Source of the DNA: Bactericera cockerelli
Taxonomy: Eukaryota > Arthropoda > Insecta > Hemiptera > Triozidae
Reading direction: 5' to 3'
DNA length: 64,000 nucleotides
Assembly: GCA_024516035.1 (NCBI GenBank)
Contig: CM044963.1
Coordinates: 19,274,703 to 19,338,702, forward strand
Positions within the stretch are counted from its first letter, which is position 1. The number at the start of each line of letters is the position of its first letter. Under the pieces are notes generated by a model, which had not been told where the DNA came from, did no database searches, and was given only the letters and a program-made list of their open reading frames with translations. A program made the position numbers and the translations under genes. Positions 42,889 through 54,894 of this stretch are shown here, one piece after another.

Positions 42889-43659
42889 TGTACTATTATT
42901 ATTAAACAATTTCAATTCAGAGTATTATAATATAATGAATGACAGAATATTTAAAAAGAAGAATAATTAATAAATTATTTAGATTAGGAGGGGCGATAGT
43001 AAAAAATGCCTAAACCATTTTCAACCCAATTATCCTGAATTGTATTAAATGTATGACTTTTTTAAGTATACACATTGAATATTAAAGTAATAGTTTGTTG
43101 AGTGTCAATGTTTGTTGGTCTATCTAAGGTTTCTAAGGTTTACTGACAGTTTTGCCAGTCCGGGAAACTAATTATCCATAATTGTGACTTAGTAAAAAAA
43201 GCTTTGATATTATAATTAAACTTAATGCATAGGTCAATCATAGTACCTGAGAAGATCGGCACGAACGACCATACAATAAATGGTTAAAGTGCCTAATAAT
43301 GGAGAGAAAAAAAAAACATAGTACCATCAAATTCTAACTTATTTTCCAGATGTATAAATTCCAGATGTATTCCAGATGGAACCAGGTATGTATAAATGCC
43401 AAAAAAGCACAGTTTAAAAATACAAAAAGTGTTTTTGTATTTTTAAATTAAAACTCTTGAGATTTTTTTTGTTTTTCTACTGTGTTTTTTTTTCCAACAC
43501 TTACGAGACATCGAGTATTGGCGGGGGGCACAATCATGTTCAACAGACTAATAAAACGATAAAGATAATGATACCCGTTTCAAATTCACCGTCGCAGATA
43601 TCAAATCGTTTTAACACGCCCGATGATGTGTCAACACACACACCATGCTCATCAATATT
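42889..43659. other. Unique AT-rich sequence
   Basis: Short direct repeats of TTCCAGATGTAT at about 43344 and 43360; otherwise nothing. Confidence 0.5.
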
Positions 43660-44560
43660 GTGGAGAGTGAGCTGCCAAGAATAAGAGAAGATGAAAGATG
43701 TGAACTTGATGGAATGGAAGAAAAAACAAACGAGGTGCCATTGAGGAAGATGTGCGAAGAAGAAGAGAAGATCAAAGTGAATGTGTTGTAAAAGAAGAAA
43801 ACGAGAAAATAATGAAAATTATATCAGAATAAAAAGGATAGTAAAGAGATTAAAGTTCATTCGACGAAAAGAAAAACAAATCGAAGGACGTAAAAGAAAA
43901 ATAGAAGAGCACTGAATTAAAGATAAAAAAGATTGGGATTTTTTAAAAATGAGGTCTCTTAGAAAATGAGAGAACAGATTAGTACTACCTACACTAGTTC
44001 AAAACTCTTGTGTAAATATAAGCGTTGTACAGGTTGTACCTATCTTCAAATTAAAAAAAAGAGAGATTGAAGTGAATTTCATGAAAAGTAAGAGAAAACA
44101 AAAGAGAAGAAAAACTAGGATATGATAAAGATAAACAAATACGTTGATTGTTGAAAAAGAAAGTCATTTCATTAACAAGAAAGAATAATGAGGACATGAA
44201 AAGGGAGAACAACACATGGATATCTGTAATACGAGTACATAACAATACATACTCGTAGATAAAGATGGAAAATAACAAAAGAAAACATCAAAGAAAATAA
44301 TGATGTTGATACTGACAAAACTGATGATGAAGTAAAGGTATAAAAATGAAGGAAAGCAAATTGCTGATAGTATAATATAAACGATGATGAGAGAAAAAAA
44401 AAACGATAAAACTATAGATAAAGTACTTGATGATAGTTCTAATGATAATAATGATGAAAAAGAAGATTTTTTTTTTTTTAAACTGGAGATGATTAAGAAG
44501 AAATTGTTATAAATAAAGAGAAGAAATATAGAAACAAAAGTTGGTGATGATTTAGGGTAA
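43660..44560. repeat. A/G-rich low-complexity region
   Basis: GAAGAAGAGAA and GATGATGA words; no frame of normal composition. Confidence 0.65.
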
Positions 44561-44949
44561 CAATAAGCAGGGAATAAAACACAGTATTGATGTGTTTTAG
44601 AGAAGAGGAGAAATCAGTATAGTCAGTATTTTTATACAAGTTTTCCCTCCTTGACACTACAAATCTTAATACAATAAAAAATACAAAAATCTTAATACAA
44701 AAAATCTAGTATTACCTATATGTAAATACAGATTCATAAAATTAAGGTATTATTATTATCATTTTAGTTACAAATGTTTGTTTGTTTGTTTGTCCGGAGT
44801 TGTTTAGCCAAAACGGTAAGATATAGCGAAAAATGTCTCAGAATTGACCCCCCCAAAACCATTATCGCTTTGTCCAGAAAAATTATAAAAAGTTCAAAAA
44901 GGCATTGCTGTCCAGCAGTACGGCCACGCCTTAGTAAATTTGAAATTTA

Positions 44950-44980
44950 GTCCCGTTGCAAAGCACGGGCAAACGGCTAG
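44950..44980 (+). mobile_element. Helitron 3' terminus
   Basis: A hairpin CCCGT-TGCAAAGC-ACGGG, then CAAACGGCTAG and a T: hairpin plus CTRR followed by T is the Helitron 3' signature. The element probably extends left to about 44760, including TTTGTTTGTTTGTTTGTCCG; I could not fix the 5' TC end. Confidence 0.7.
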
Positions 44981-45876
44981 TGTACCTATAAATATGACTA
45001 TTATACATAATATGTATTTTTACAATTCATTTCTGTGGCAGAATACTGAGAATGCAGCTAGTGTACCTAGTTCAAGTAAAGAATGTATACATATATTTTA
45101 TTTTTTAAGTCTTAAATTTTCATTGTATTTAATAAATGAGGTACAACACAACCCATAACAAATAGGGTAATAGTACCTCATAAACTCACAATATTTAATG
45201 TATAATATGTAAAATTAAAATAAATAAAGAGTATTTTGTAAAAAAAAAAAAAAAATATCCTAGCTTGAAAAAAAATGGCAGTTATGGTATTATTTTTATC
45301 TAAACTCAAGATGTTTTGGTTAATGACAGAATCCAGTTCTTCTGTGTAGTGGGTAGGCCATGGTATAATAAGAATCTAAGCATTATGTACCATGTTTGAT
45401 GTTTTTTGGTACTGTTTTAATTGATTCAATTGTCTCTTCTTTCAATAGTCTTTTGCAATGCAAAGCAATAGTCTGTTGCTTTGCTTTCTTGTTGTTGTTG
45501 TTTTCCTTGTTGTTGTTTTTATTATCTTTGTTGTTGTTTTCCTTGTTGTTGTTGTTTTTATTATCTTTGTTATTGTTGTTGTTGTTGCTGTGTAGGCCGT
45601 GTAGGACTTGTAAAGATATACAGTCTACACAATTTAATTCTGTCTTAGTGCTTGTCTTTGATGATGAAATTGTTGTTGTAAGTATGTATAGTATTTGTTT
45701 TTCATGCTGTATTATTTGTTGTCTTGATGATTGTTGTTTTAGTTTTTTGTTGTGAATCTCTCAAGCATAATAAATAGTCTTGACACTACAAGAGGGAGCA
45801 AGCATGACATAGGCAACAAACACAAGATTTTTTTCTTTCTTTTTTGTCGTTGGTTTTTTTTATTATTTAAAGGTGT
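44981..45876. other. AT-rich sequence and TTG patch
   Basis: GCTAGTGTACCT at 44976 recurs at 45057. The TTG-rich patch is 45485-45595. Confidence 0.55.
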
Positions 45877-46090
45877 CCATAGCCGGTGTCTATGGTGCGT
45901 TGAATGCACCGGTTCTCGTAAGATGTCCGAAGGTTAAGCAACGTCCAGCGAGGTGAAGACTTCGTGATGCGGGCATTCCGGCCCAACCCAGGATATGTGA
46001 GGTTAATGTGGGTAGCAGGTTTGTGAGTTTCCTGCGAATGGTGTTAATGACCATGCAGTTGAAAGCGACATTAAACCCAAATTAAAAAAA
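45877..46090 (+). mobile_element. 5S rRNA-derived SINE (SINE3 type), full length
   Basis: The first 100 bases follow 5S rRNA: GCCGGTGTCTATGG, TTGAATGCACCGGTTCTCG, GAAGGTTAAGCAACG, then AGGTGAAGACTTCGTGATG. Next comes a core domain (CCCAGG...GTGAGGTTAATGTGGGTAGC, CCTGCGAATGG) shared with family B, then GTTGAAAGCGACATTAAACCC and an A-rich tail. Pol III transcription from the 5S internal promoter is expected. Confidence 0.85.
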
Positions 46091-46429
46091 AGCCCATCGC
46101 TATTTCTGTTATATTCCTTTTGTTGTTGTACCTTTTTTTGTTCATATAATTTAAATTATTTTTGAGGAACAAAACTTTTCTGGTAAATAAATATATTGAA
46201 TTTTTTAGTGAAAATGTTGAAAAGTACCCAATGACAAGTGAAGATTGTATAGTTATGATTCAATTCAATGATAGAGTGGGTTAGACCACGTCACCGTCAA
46301 AGATTGTCATGACCTAAGACCAAAGGGTTTCAGGACGAGGAAGCAGTGGTGAAGGTCTACTATTAATCTGAAAGGTTATCCTGTTTATTCCACTCCGATA
46401 AGTCGTGGGAAGAAAATTGGAAAGAACTC
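46091..46429. other. Unique sequence
   Basis: No exon or repeat recognised. Confidence 0.5.
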
Positions 46430-47245
46430 TTCTGGGTAGAGAGAATTAGTGGGGCAGAGAGGGAGGGAGAGAGAAAAAGAGAGGGGGAGAGAGAGATAGA
46501 GAGAGAGAAAGAAGGAGGGAGAGAGAGAGGGAGAGAGAGAGAGAGAGGGAGAAAGAAGGAGGGAGAGAGAGAGGGAGAGAGAGAGAGAGAGGGAGAGAGA
46601 GGGAGGGAGAGACAGAAGGGAGAGAGAGACAGAAGGGAGAGAGAGAAGGAGAGGGAGAGAGAAAGAGGGAGAGAGAGAGGGAGGGAGAGAGAGAAGGAGA
46701 GGGAGAGAGAGAGAGGGAGATGGAGAGGGAGAGAGAGAGATTAAAAGAAAGCACAAACAGTGGAAGGGTGGGGGGGGGTGGAAGTAAGTAGAAGGGATGG
46801 AATAATAGATCAGGGTATAAGAAAATATAGGATAAAATGAAGAAGAAAAGAAAAAAATGAGAAAGAAAGGAGAGAGAGAGAAAAATAAACGAAAAAAATA
46901 TGTTGAGGTAAGATACAGGGTGGCAAAATTAAAGTGCTATTTTGAATAGGAGGGAGGAAGGTAGAGAAATAGAGGGATAAAGGATAAAAAAAAGAGAAAA
47001 TGAAAGAAAGAGAGACCAGGAAAAAGAGGGATATAGGAGGGAGAGATAGAGGGAGGGAGACAAAGAGAGAGGGAGAGAAAGAGAGGGATAATGAATAAAA
47101 AATAAGAGAAAGAGAGGGAGAAAAAGAAAAAGAGGGATATAGGAGGAAGGGAGGAAGAGAAAGAGAGATAGGAGAGAAAGAGGGATGTAGGAGGGAGGGA
47201 GGAAGAAAGAGAGAGAGGAGAAAAAGAGGGATAGAAGAAAGAGTA
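46430..47245. repeat. GA/GGGA-rich tract
   Basis: Two blocks, 46435-46750 and 46850-47240. TACAGGGTGGCAAAATTAAA at about 46914 may be a broken TACAGGGTG element end. Confidence 0.88.
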
Positions 47246-47342
47246 GAGTATATTCCCGTCACACTCACTTAACATCATAATTTATCACACTTAACCCAAA
47301 GGGATTACAGGCTGCGGATGTGGGTTATCTGGAGGAGAACTA

Positions 47343-48230
47343 TACAGGGTGAGCATAAAGTATCACCCCACCCCCCGTATCTCGAGAATGGCTGATAATA
47401 CAAGAAAACGCAAAAACCCGTATTCCTTACTTTTTAGGGGGATTAATTTTCAGCCAAAGAAAATTTACCTACACGGCCCCAGTCAGGCTGGGCATGGACC
47501 AATTTTAAAATCTTAAATAGAATGGTATGTCTTGTGGCACATTGTTTTAAAGGTCTCATAGAGAGAAGTTCATGACAACAAATTACAATGAGCTACAACT
47601 TACCGTTCTCGAGATACAGGGTCGGACGTCCCGCGTAATATCCATATATTTTGACCTATAACTCGTTGACCGTATATTCCAGAAAAATGAAATTTGTTGA
47701 TAATAACTCCTTATCGCAAGAACTTTCGAAAAAGTTAAAACTGGATTTGTTTTTTCGTTAAATTTTTTCGGACTTTTCGTTCGGGTGGCTGACGAAACCG
47801 ACCAGAAACTAATATCAACAGAGTATGTTGAGTTATAATTTTTTCGAAAGTGCTTGTCATAAGGAGTTATTATCAACAAATTTCATTTTTCTATAATTTA
47901 CGGTTAACGAGTTATAGGTCAAAATATATGGATATTACGCAGGGCGTCCGACCCTGTATCTCAAGAACGGAAAGTTGTAGCTCACTGAAATTTGTTGTCA
48001 TGAACTTCTCTCTATGAGACCTTTAAAACAATATGCCACAAGACATACCATTCTATTTAAGATTTTAAAGTTGGTCCATGCCCAGCCTGACTGGGGCCGT
48101 GTAGGCAAATTTTTTTTGTCTGAAAATTAATCCCCCTAAAAATTAAGGAATACGGGTTTTTGCGTTTTCTTGTATTTTTAGCCATTCTCGAGATACGGGG
48201 GGTGGGGTGAGACTTTATGCTCACCCTGTA
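47343..48230. mobile_element. Long foldback element, about 400-bp arms, TACAGGGTG ends
   Basis: Arms 47343-47741 and 47831-48230 are near-complete inverted copies with an 89-base spacer. Ends TACAGGGTGAGCATAAAGT; TA flanks both sides. No coding capacity. Confidence 0.88.
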
Positions 48231-48404
48231 TACTATTGCATACTAGACACCAGGACTAGACTATAGACCAGTACATATTACATGCCAATATAGACTATAG
48301 ATATAAACTTGTATATATACTATACATAGATCTATAGATGATAAACTAGAATGGACTATAATCGATAAACAAGCATAGATCTTAAACAATTAATTAGTCG
48401 ATTT

Positions 48405-48505
48405 TTGCTCAACTTGAGACTTAAACCACCGACCTCCAGTTTACAAGTCCGCAACCTTATCGATCAAGCTACCTTGCCGACAGACTAAATAAAGCACTAC
48501 TATAG
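48405..48505 (-). repeat. Family C SINE head next to a dispersed 3' motif
   Basis: The family C head (48415-48475) is followed by GACTAAATAAAGCACTACTA, a motif also at 11855 and 12379 with CAGTCTAAATAAAGC. Confidence 0.6.
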
Positions 48506-48935
48506 GTACTATACCTACTAGGGAACTAGGGTAACTACGGTATCGGTACTAATCAATAATAATATCAGCAATATTTTTATAAGTTTCATTTTATTTTGAA
48601 AGATCATAATAATTATTATTTTTGTATTTTTTATGCTGTCAGTGATATTATTAGAAGATCATACCTGTAGTTTTTAAGGAACTCTGTATCTCTCTCTCTC
48701 TCTCTCTCTCGCTCCTTCTCTCTCTCTCACACCCACACTCTTTCTCTCTCTCTCGTGTAGTTAATTCTTACAATTCTTCCAATTCTGAAACAAGTCCATC
48801 ACCTTGTCGCTAGTTTTGCCAAATTTCATACACTCACTTCTTGCTGTGACTCTGAACTCAATATTGTTCTCTCGTATACTTGTTAAGACCTACCAATATA
48901 ATTATTTCCTACCTATAGTATGTCATTCCACCTTT
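48506..48935. other. Unique sequence with short CT runs
   Basis: (CT)n at 48690-48712; no gene. Confidence 0.5.
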
Positions 48936-49145
48936 AGTGCACTGGTAGTCAATTGGTTAACGCGCTAGTCTGGTAATCCAGGTAGCGTAGGGGTCCACCC
49001 ACCTAATGCATGAATTTTTCCTCATGTGCGCTTGTAAATTTGAGTTTGTGACCACGTAATAATAAGACTCTGAGGGTTAGGTGGTAGAAAATGCTTTAAG
49101 CATTAACCTTGCCTGGTGGTTACCTTCCACTAAAGAGTATTATTA
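48936..49145 (+). mobile_element. tRNA-derived SINE, family E
   Basis: Contiguous copy: GTGCACTGGTAGTCAATTGG head, GACTCTGAGGGTTAGGTGG body, CTTCCACTAAAGAG end, TATTATTA tail. Confidence 0.82.
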
Positions 49146-49628
49146 TAGGTTAGGTATAATTACATAAATATATGTACCAATAGGTTATAATTTCATTATA
49201 GATGTACCTATAACTAATTATAATTACATTCGTATTTTGATTAAGGTGAGACACCTCTCTTGCAAAATTTGCTTCTTTTTCCTGTTGAGCATATGCAGAA
49301 GTTTCGGTGAAATATCTTTCATGGCTTCGAAGAACGAGGTTTTTTTATAATTGAGGAAAAAATAAACACTTGTATTCACTCGACAGAAATTTGAAGTATG
49401 AACAATTATAATAATTATTAAGGAAACAAGTATAAAAGTTCACAGAGTCGACATCATGTTTCGCCTGTAGTAGGCATTTTCAAGACAACTGAAAAACTAA
49501 ATTTTGAAAAGTTTTTTATTTTTGCTTGGATTTTTCGAGCTTCTTTTATTTTAATATGTTGTTGTTGTTGCTGTTATCTTTTTAAACCCATAATTTCAAC
49601 ACTTTACTCATAATTTAACCGAAGTAAT
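49146..49628. other. Unique AT-rich sequence
   Basis: CATGTTTCGCCTGTAGTAGG at 49455-49474 forms a small CGCCT/AGGC(A) hairpin of the kind seen near some retroelement termini; assignment not possible. Confidence 0.4.
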
Positions 49629-49839
49629 AATGATAATAATATATCGCCTTATTAATACTGCCCGATTAGGACTATTAAGCCCCAGTATTCCAGCAGTAAG
49701 TCCCAGACTCATTATTATGTGGTAAAAATCCCAAATGGGAGGATAACTTGTCATGTCCCGGCTGGGTTTCGAACCCGCGACCTCTGGAATCTCTGGATTC
49801 ACAGAGTACCACCTTTACCACAGAGCTAACAGGACAGAC
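49629..49839 (-). mobile_element. tRNA-derived SINE, family D
   Basis: Minus-strand copy with the same body (GGGATTTTTACCACATAAT on its sense strand) and head as 37899-38107. Confidence 0.8.
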
Positions 49840-50689
49840 TGTATTACACGGTTGCGGGATCTCATACGTTTTCTGAAAGGTTTTTGGTGGGTAAAAATCC
49901 CACACCCCAGGGAGTGAGGTGGATGGGTGTCTTTAGAAGATTTTCCTATCCTCATTATGGCTGGGTGAAAAAGCTCGAGCAATTTGAGAATCCTGCCATT
50001 AAAGCCTAAAAAAAATTAAAACAAAAACAGAAAATTCAACACTGCACTGAAATTATTTGCATGAAAAATTCAGGAAATGGGAGAAAATAGATTTTTTCGA
50101 TTTGTTATTTAAGGAGAAAAAAAAATATTGAAATAGGAATAATAATACTGATCGATTCTATTTTGGCCACCCGGTATAATGTTCGTCAGGTTCAGAAACG
50201 TTGCGCTTGGCAAGAAAGACGCCTGACCCACTCTGAGATGTCACAACAAAGTATGAGTTCTGGATATCGCCTCTGAAACTCTTTACTGTGATTATTTATA
50301 ATAAAATGCATTAAAATTTATATTCAGTATATTCATCTCTTTTATGCTAATATTAATTCACCTCTTTTATGCATTAAAATTTATATTCATCTCTTCTATG
50401 CTAATATTAATTCAACTCTTTCACGTTATTTATCATTCATCTAATACGTAGGTACGTAATAAATCACGTATAATTTACCTTTTTATATTATCTTCTTTCT
50501 TTCTTCCCAAATCTCTCACTATACAAGGTGTAAAAAAGAGAAAAAATCAATCCACAAGAAACAGAGGAAGGGCCCAATTATTAAAAAAAAAGATTACAAC
50601 AAAGATAAGACAGTCCTTCAATACCAACTCAATTGGTTGAAATACCGACTTGAACTTCTGGACATAATAATAAATCATTTAATTTTGTT
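49840..50689. other. Unique AT-rich sequence
   Basis: CATTAAAATTTATATTCA ... CTCTTTTATGCTAATATTAA is partly repeated at 50309-50410. No gene. Confidence 0.5.
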
Positions 50690-50860
50690 TTATTACTTCC
50701 GAGAAATTTCTAATATTAGAAATCGGAAGTATTGTGTTCGTTTTTGTAAAAAAAAATATTTTTTTTGCTCCGATTTCATTTTTTTTCATATTTCTGGACG
50801 TTTCATAACCTACTGAGTAAATTTGGTTTTGTGTCTGTCTGTCGGTCTGTCGGTCTGTCG

Positions 50861-50895
<35 letters not shown>

Positions 50896-51432
50896 GGTCT
50901 GTAAAAACGATTCCTTGTAACGCGCAAATCTCGGAAACTACTCGACCGATTTTAATGAAATTTTTGCACACATCTAGGAGACATTCTGTAGATGGTCCCA
51001 TTTTTAAATTCATTGAATTCATACCAGCGGTTCTGGGTGAAAGAGACCATGCGCCTGACCACTAACTTTTTACTTAAACGCTTATATCTCGTGAACGGTA
51101 CACTCGATTTCGATGAAATTTTGTGAGAATATGCATATTATTGTTTAACATAGGTAATTTATATTTATTTTTAAATTAATTATAATTTGACTCTGATATT
51201 TAAGAAAATCCGAAATTTTTGACAAAAAAGTAAAAAAATAAGGACCACGACTTGCCGATACAGAATTTTTTGTGGAATGTAGAATGTATAAAAAACGATA
51301 TTCTACCATATAAAACAAATTTGAAGAAAATCGGTTGAGTCGTTTTGGAGATACACGTAATTTTCTATAAAATCTCAAAATTGGCACGTGTTTACAATGT
51401 GAAGCAATCACGAGGAAGTATTGTGTCCATAA
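50690..51432 (+). mobile_element. Non-autonomous element with (CTGT)n, family L, longest copy
   Basis: Opens TACTTCCGAGAAATTTCTAA ... CGGAAGTATTGTGTTCG, has a CTGT/CGGT microsatellite at 50833-50902, then TCTCGGAAACTACTCGACCG and several ATATCTCGTGAACGG-like words, and ends CACGAGGAAGTATTGTG. The start and end share GGAAGTATTGTG in direct orientation. No frames. Confidence 0.65.
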
Positions 51433-51447
51433 TTGGCAGTGTTTTTT

Positions 51448-51479
<32 letters not shown>

Positions 51480-51663
51480 GTATACAGAGGACCCATCCTA
51501 ATCTGACACCCAGTATATTTTCCATTTATTCTTTCACATTAATGTGTGACACCCAGTATATTTTCCACTCATTCTTTCACATTATTGTGTGACACCCAGT
51601 ATATTTTCCTATTATTCTTTCACATTAATGTGTGACACCCAGTATATTTTCCACTCATTCAGA

Positions 51664-51957
51664 AGTCACCGTGGCAGAGTGAGTTAGCGCGCTAGGCATT
51701 GCACGCACGGTGACCTGGGTTCAATCCCCAGCGGGGCAGGATTTTTTCTGCTCTGTTCTTGGGTGTTCGGGATCCACTCATACCTCGTGAGGAAAAATGA
51801 GTAGTTACTTGTATGAGTAACGACCAGTGGCGGCATTACCAGAGTAAAAAGAAATTGATGTAATAGAATAATTCGAAAAGTACAGGAGGCTCTTAGTAAT
51901 GCTGCGCTACCCACAAAAATTGTGAAGAGGCCTTGTGCTTCACCACAAATAAAACCA
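51664..51957 (+). mobile_element. tRNA-derived SINE, family A (full length)
   Basis: The head has TGGCAGAGTGAGTTAGCGC (A box) and a GGTTCAATCCC B box, followed by a conserved body through CTGCGCTACCCACAAAAATT. It is inserted in the 43-bp minisatellite; ATATTTTCCACTCA-YTC flanks both ends, compatible with a target duplication though the array itself repeats that motif. Confidence 0.85.
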
Positions 51958-52401
51958 TACATATTTTCCACTCACTCTTTCACATTAATGTGTGACACCC
52001 AGTATATTTTCCACTCATTATTTCACATTATTGTGTGACACCCAGTATATTTTCCACTTATTCTTTCACATTAACATGTGACACCCAGTATATTTTCAAC
52101 TTATTCTTTCACATTAATGTGTGACCACCTGTATATTTTCCACTCATTATTTCACATTATTGTGTGACACCCAGTATATTACCTACTCATTCTTTCACAT
52201 TAATGTGTGACACCCAATATATTTTCCACTTATTCTTTCACATTGATGTGTGACACCTAGTATACTCGTATTTTTCACTTATTTTTTCACATTAACGTGT
52301 GACACCTAGTATATTTTTCACTTATTTTTTCACATTAATGTGTGACACCCAGTATATTTTCAACCTATTATTTCACAATAATGTGTGACATCCAGTATAT
52401 G

Positions 52402-53798
52402 TACAGGGTGTCCCACCAAACTTGGACACCTCAAATTACTCGGCCCCAGAAAGAGTTTTTGAAAAATAAAAAATCTTAGGGTACATGTCCTAAATATGCG
52501 GTTTCAGTCATGAAATTTTTTTTATACAGGGTGGTTCAAAAGTCAGAAATTGAGGTGTCAACTTTCGATTTTTAAATGGATCGACCTGAATTTTATTTGA
52601 TAATTTTACGTCTAAATGGTTTCTGAGTACTTTTTTAAACAAAAATGAATTTTACATTCAGGGTGGTTTTTTTTCGACCAATTTTTTTTCTAAATCTCGA
52701 ATAACTCAAGTTCTTTTAATTTTTTCGATAACATGAATAGAAAGTGTCTGTGTAATGAATACACGCACTTTTCATTGGCATCAAAAAAAATTATACAGGG
52801 TGTATCACAAGTGAAAAAATGACTTGATTTTTTTTAAAACGGAGTTTTTTAAAAAATTTATTTGGTATTAATACTTCTTGCCTAATTTTACACATTTTTT
52901 GTTGGTCATATCGAAAAATAAAACTAAAGTGTTGTACAGGGTGAGACATAATTTTTTTGTAACACCCTGTATATGGACAGTCAGAGAGACGTAAAATTAA
53001 ATAGAAAGACTAAATAAGTAAGAAAAACTTCGATTTTTAATGATATTAAAAAGTTATGGTGTTTTAACTAATATTGTCGCATGGACCACCCTATAGATAA
53101 CGAGAATATCTACAGGGTGGTCCATGCGACAATATTAGTTAAAACACCATAACTTTTTAATTTCATTAAAAATCGAAGTTTTTCTTGCTTATTTAGTCTT
53201 TCTATTTAATTTTACGTCTCTCTGACTGCCCATATACAGGGTGTTACAAAAAAATTATGTCTCACCCTGTACAACAATTTAGTTTTATTTTTCGATATGA
53301 CCAACAAAAAATGTGTAAAATTAGGCAAGAATTATTAATACCAAATAAAAAATTAAAAAAACTCCGTTCTAAAAAAATTAAGTCATTATTTCACTTGTAA
53401 TACACCCTGTATATTTTTTTTGATGCTAATGAAAAGTGCGTGTATTCATTACATAAACACTTTCCATTCTTGTTATCGAAAAAATTAAAAGAACTTGAGT
53501 TATTCGAGATTTAGAAAAAAAATTGGTCGAATAAAAACCACCCTGTATGTAAATTTTTTGTTTAAAAAAGTACTCAGAAACCATTTAGAAGTAAAATTAT
53601 CAAATAAAATTCAGGTCGATCCTTTTAAAAATCGAAAGTTGACACCTCAATTTCTGACTTTTGAACCACCCTGTATAAAAAAAATTTCATGACTGAAACC
53701 GCATATTTAGGACATGTACCCTAAAAAAATTTATTTTTCAAAAACTCTTTCTGGGGCCGAGTAATTTGAGGTGTCCAAGTTTGGTGGGACACCCTGTA
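52402..53798. mobile_element. 1.4-kb foldback element built of TACAGGGTG modules
   Basis: Left arm 52402-53096 and right arm 53110-53798 pair almost throughout, with a 13-base loop. CAGGGTG motifs head successive 120-140-base modules in the left arm (about 52402, 52536, 52660, 52794, 52936), then appear inverted near 52965 and 53087. It sits inside the 43-bp minisatellite. Confidence 0.9.
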
Positions 53799-54392
53799 TT
53801 TTCCACTTATTCTTTCACATTACTGTGTGACACCCAGTACAATTTCCATTTATTCTATCACATTAATGTGTGACACCCAGTATATTTTCCACTCATTCTT
53901 TCACAATAATGTGTGACCCCCAGTATATTTTCCACTCATTCTTTCACATTAATGTGTGACACCCAGTATATTTTCCACTCATTCTTTTACATTAATGTGT
54001 GACACCCAGTATATTTTCAACTTATTCTTTCACATTAATGTGTGACCCCCTGTATATTTTCCACTCATTCTTTTAGTGTGACTCGAGTTGATGCATAATT
54101 TCAATTCTAAGTGACATGTTTCACCTCTGTGCATTATTCCAAAATTTAGTGACACAACGAAGTCACACGAAAATTTATGAGCCACCGCGCACAGGCGAGA
54201 TGTTTGAATGAGATAATTTATTTAATAAGATGAAATCATAGAGATTAAAAAATAACCTCAATACTGCCACTTCTCCTACTAATCAGTGAGATAATAATAA
54301 TAATATTGCTTTTTTAATGAGCTCTTCAAACGGTAAGCAACCTTTTGGAAGTTTTGGTTTTTAGAAGGGCTAAATCTTATCATACCTTATCT

Positions 54393-54734
54393 TCTTCTTT
54401 TACTCCAGCTTATCCAATTCAAGCAGGGTCGACGTTGTTGAACCTCATGGTTGAGATTGGTACATGTTTTACAACTGGGTGCCCTTTCTAACGCCAAGGA
54501 TTCTATTTGATTTAACGTTCAGGATGAGGACGGCGTTTTACCCTCCATTCGCCGGGAATCGTACCAGCTACCCACACTAACCTCACCCAGCCAGGGTAGG
54601 GCCGGAAATGCCAGCCTCACATTTACGGATCGAACAGAATTTTCTTTGTGAAAAGTCTGCTCCGACCGGGGATGCAACTCAGGATCTCTGGACTACGGGC
54701 GGTAGTCAGAATCGTTACGCCACGGAGGCTGGTG
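54393..54734 (-). mobile_element. tRNA-derived SINE, family B, full length with 15-bp target duplication
   Basis: Minus-strand copy of the element at 33727-34087. TATCATACCTTATCT is repeated exactly at 54378-54392 and 54735-54749. Confidence 0.92.
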
Positions 54735-54894
54735 TATCATACCTTATCTACATTTGTGAATTGGCAATATTAAATTAAATTTATAATCGTCTTACCAAAT
54801 GTTTGCCGTAATTTATGAGTCTTCCGCTTCATCGAGTGAGGATGGTGCTACTGAGGTGGGGTGGAAGAACTTAGGAAAGGAAAAAACAAAATCC

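Larger units (their letters stand above)
51505..54075. repeat. 43-bp minisatellite, interrupted twice
   Basis: Unit GACACCCAGTATATTTTCC + ACTCATTCTTTCACATTAATGTGT; each unit contains the palindrome CACATTAATGTG. Array parts: 51505-51660, 51961-52400 and 53790-54075, separated by a family A SINE and the 1.4-kb foldback. Confidence 0.88.

Noticed and set aside
45877..45975. Genuine 5S rRNA gene
   Set aside because: Diverges from 5S after about 100 bases and continues into the SINE body and A-rich tail; no terminator T run at the expected place.
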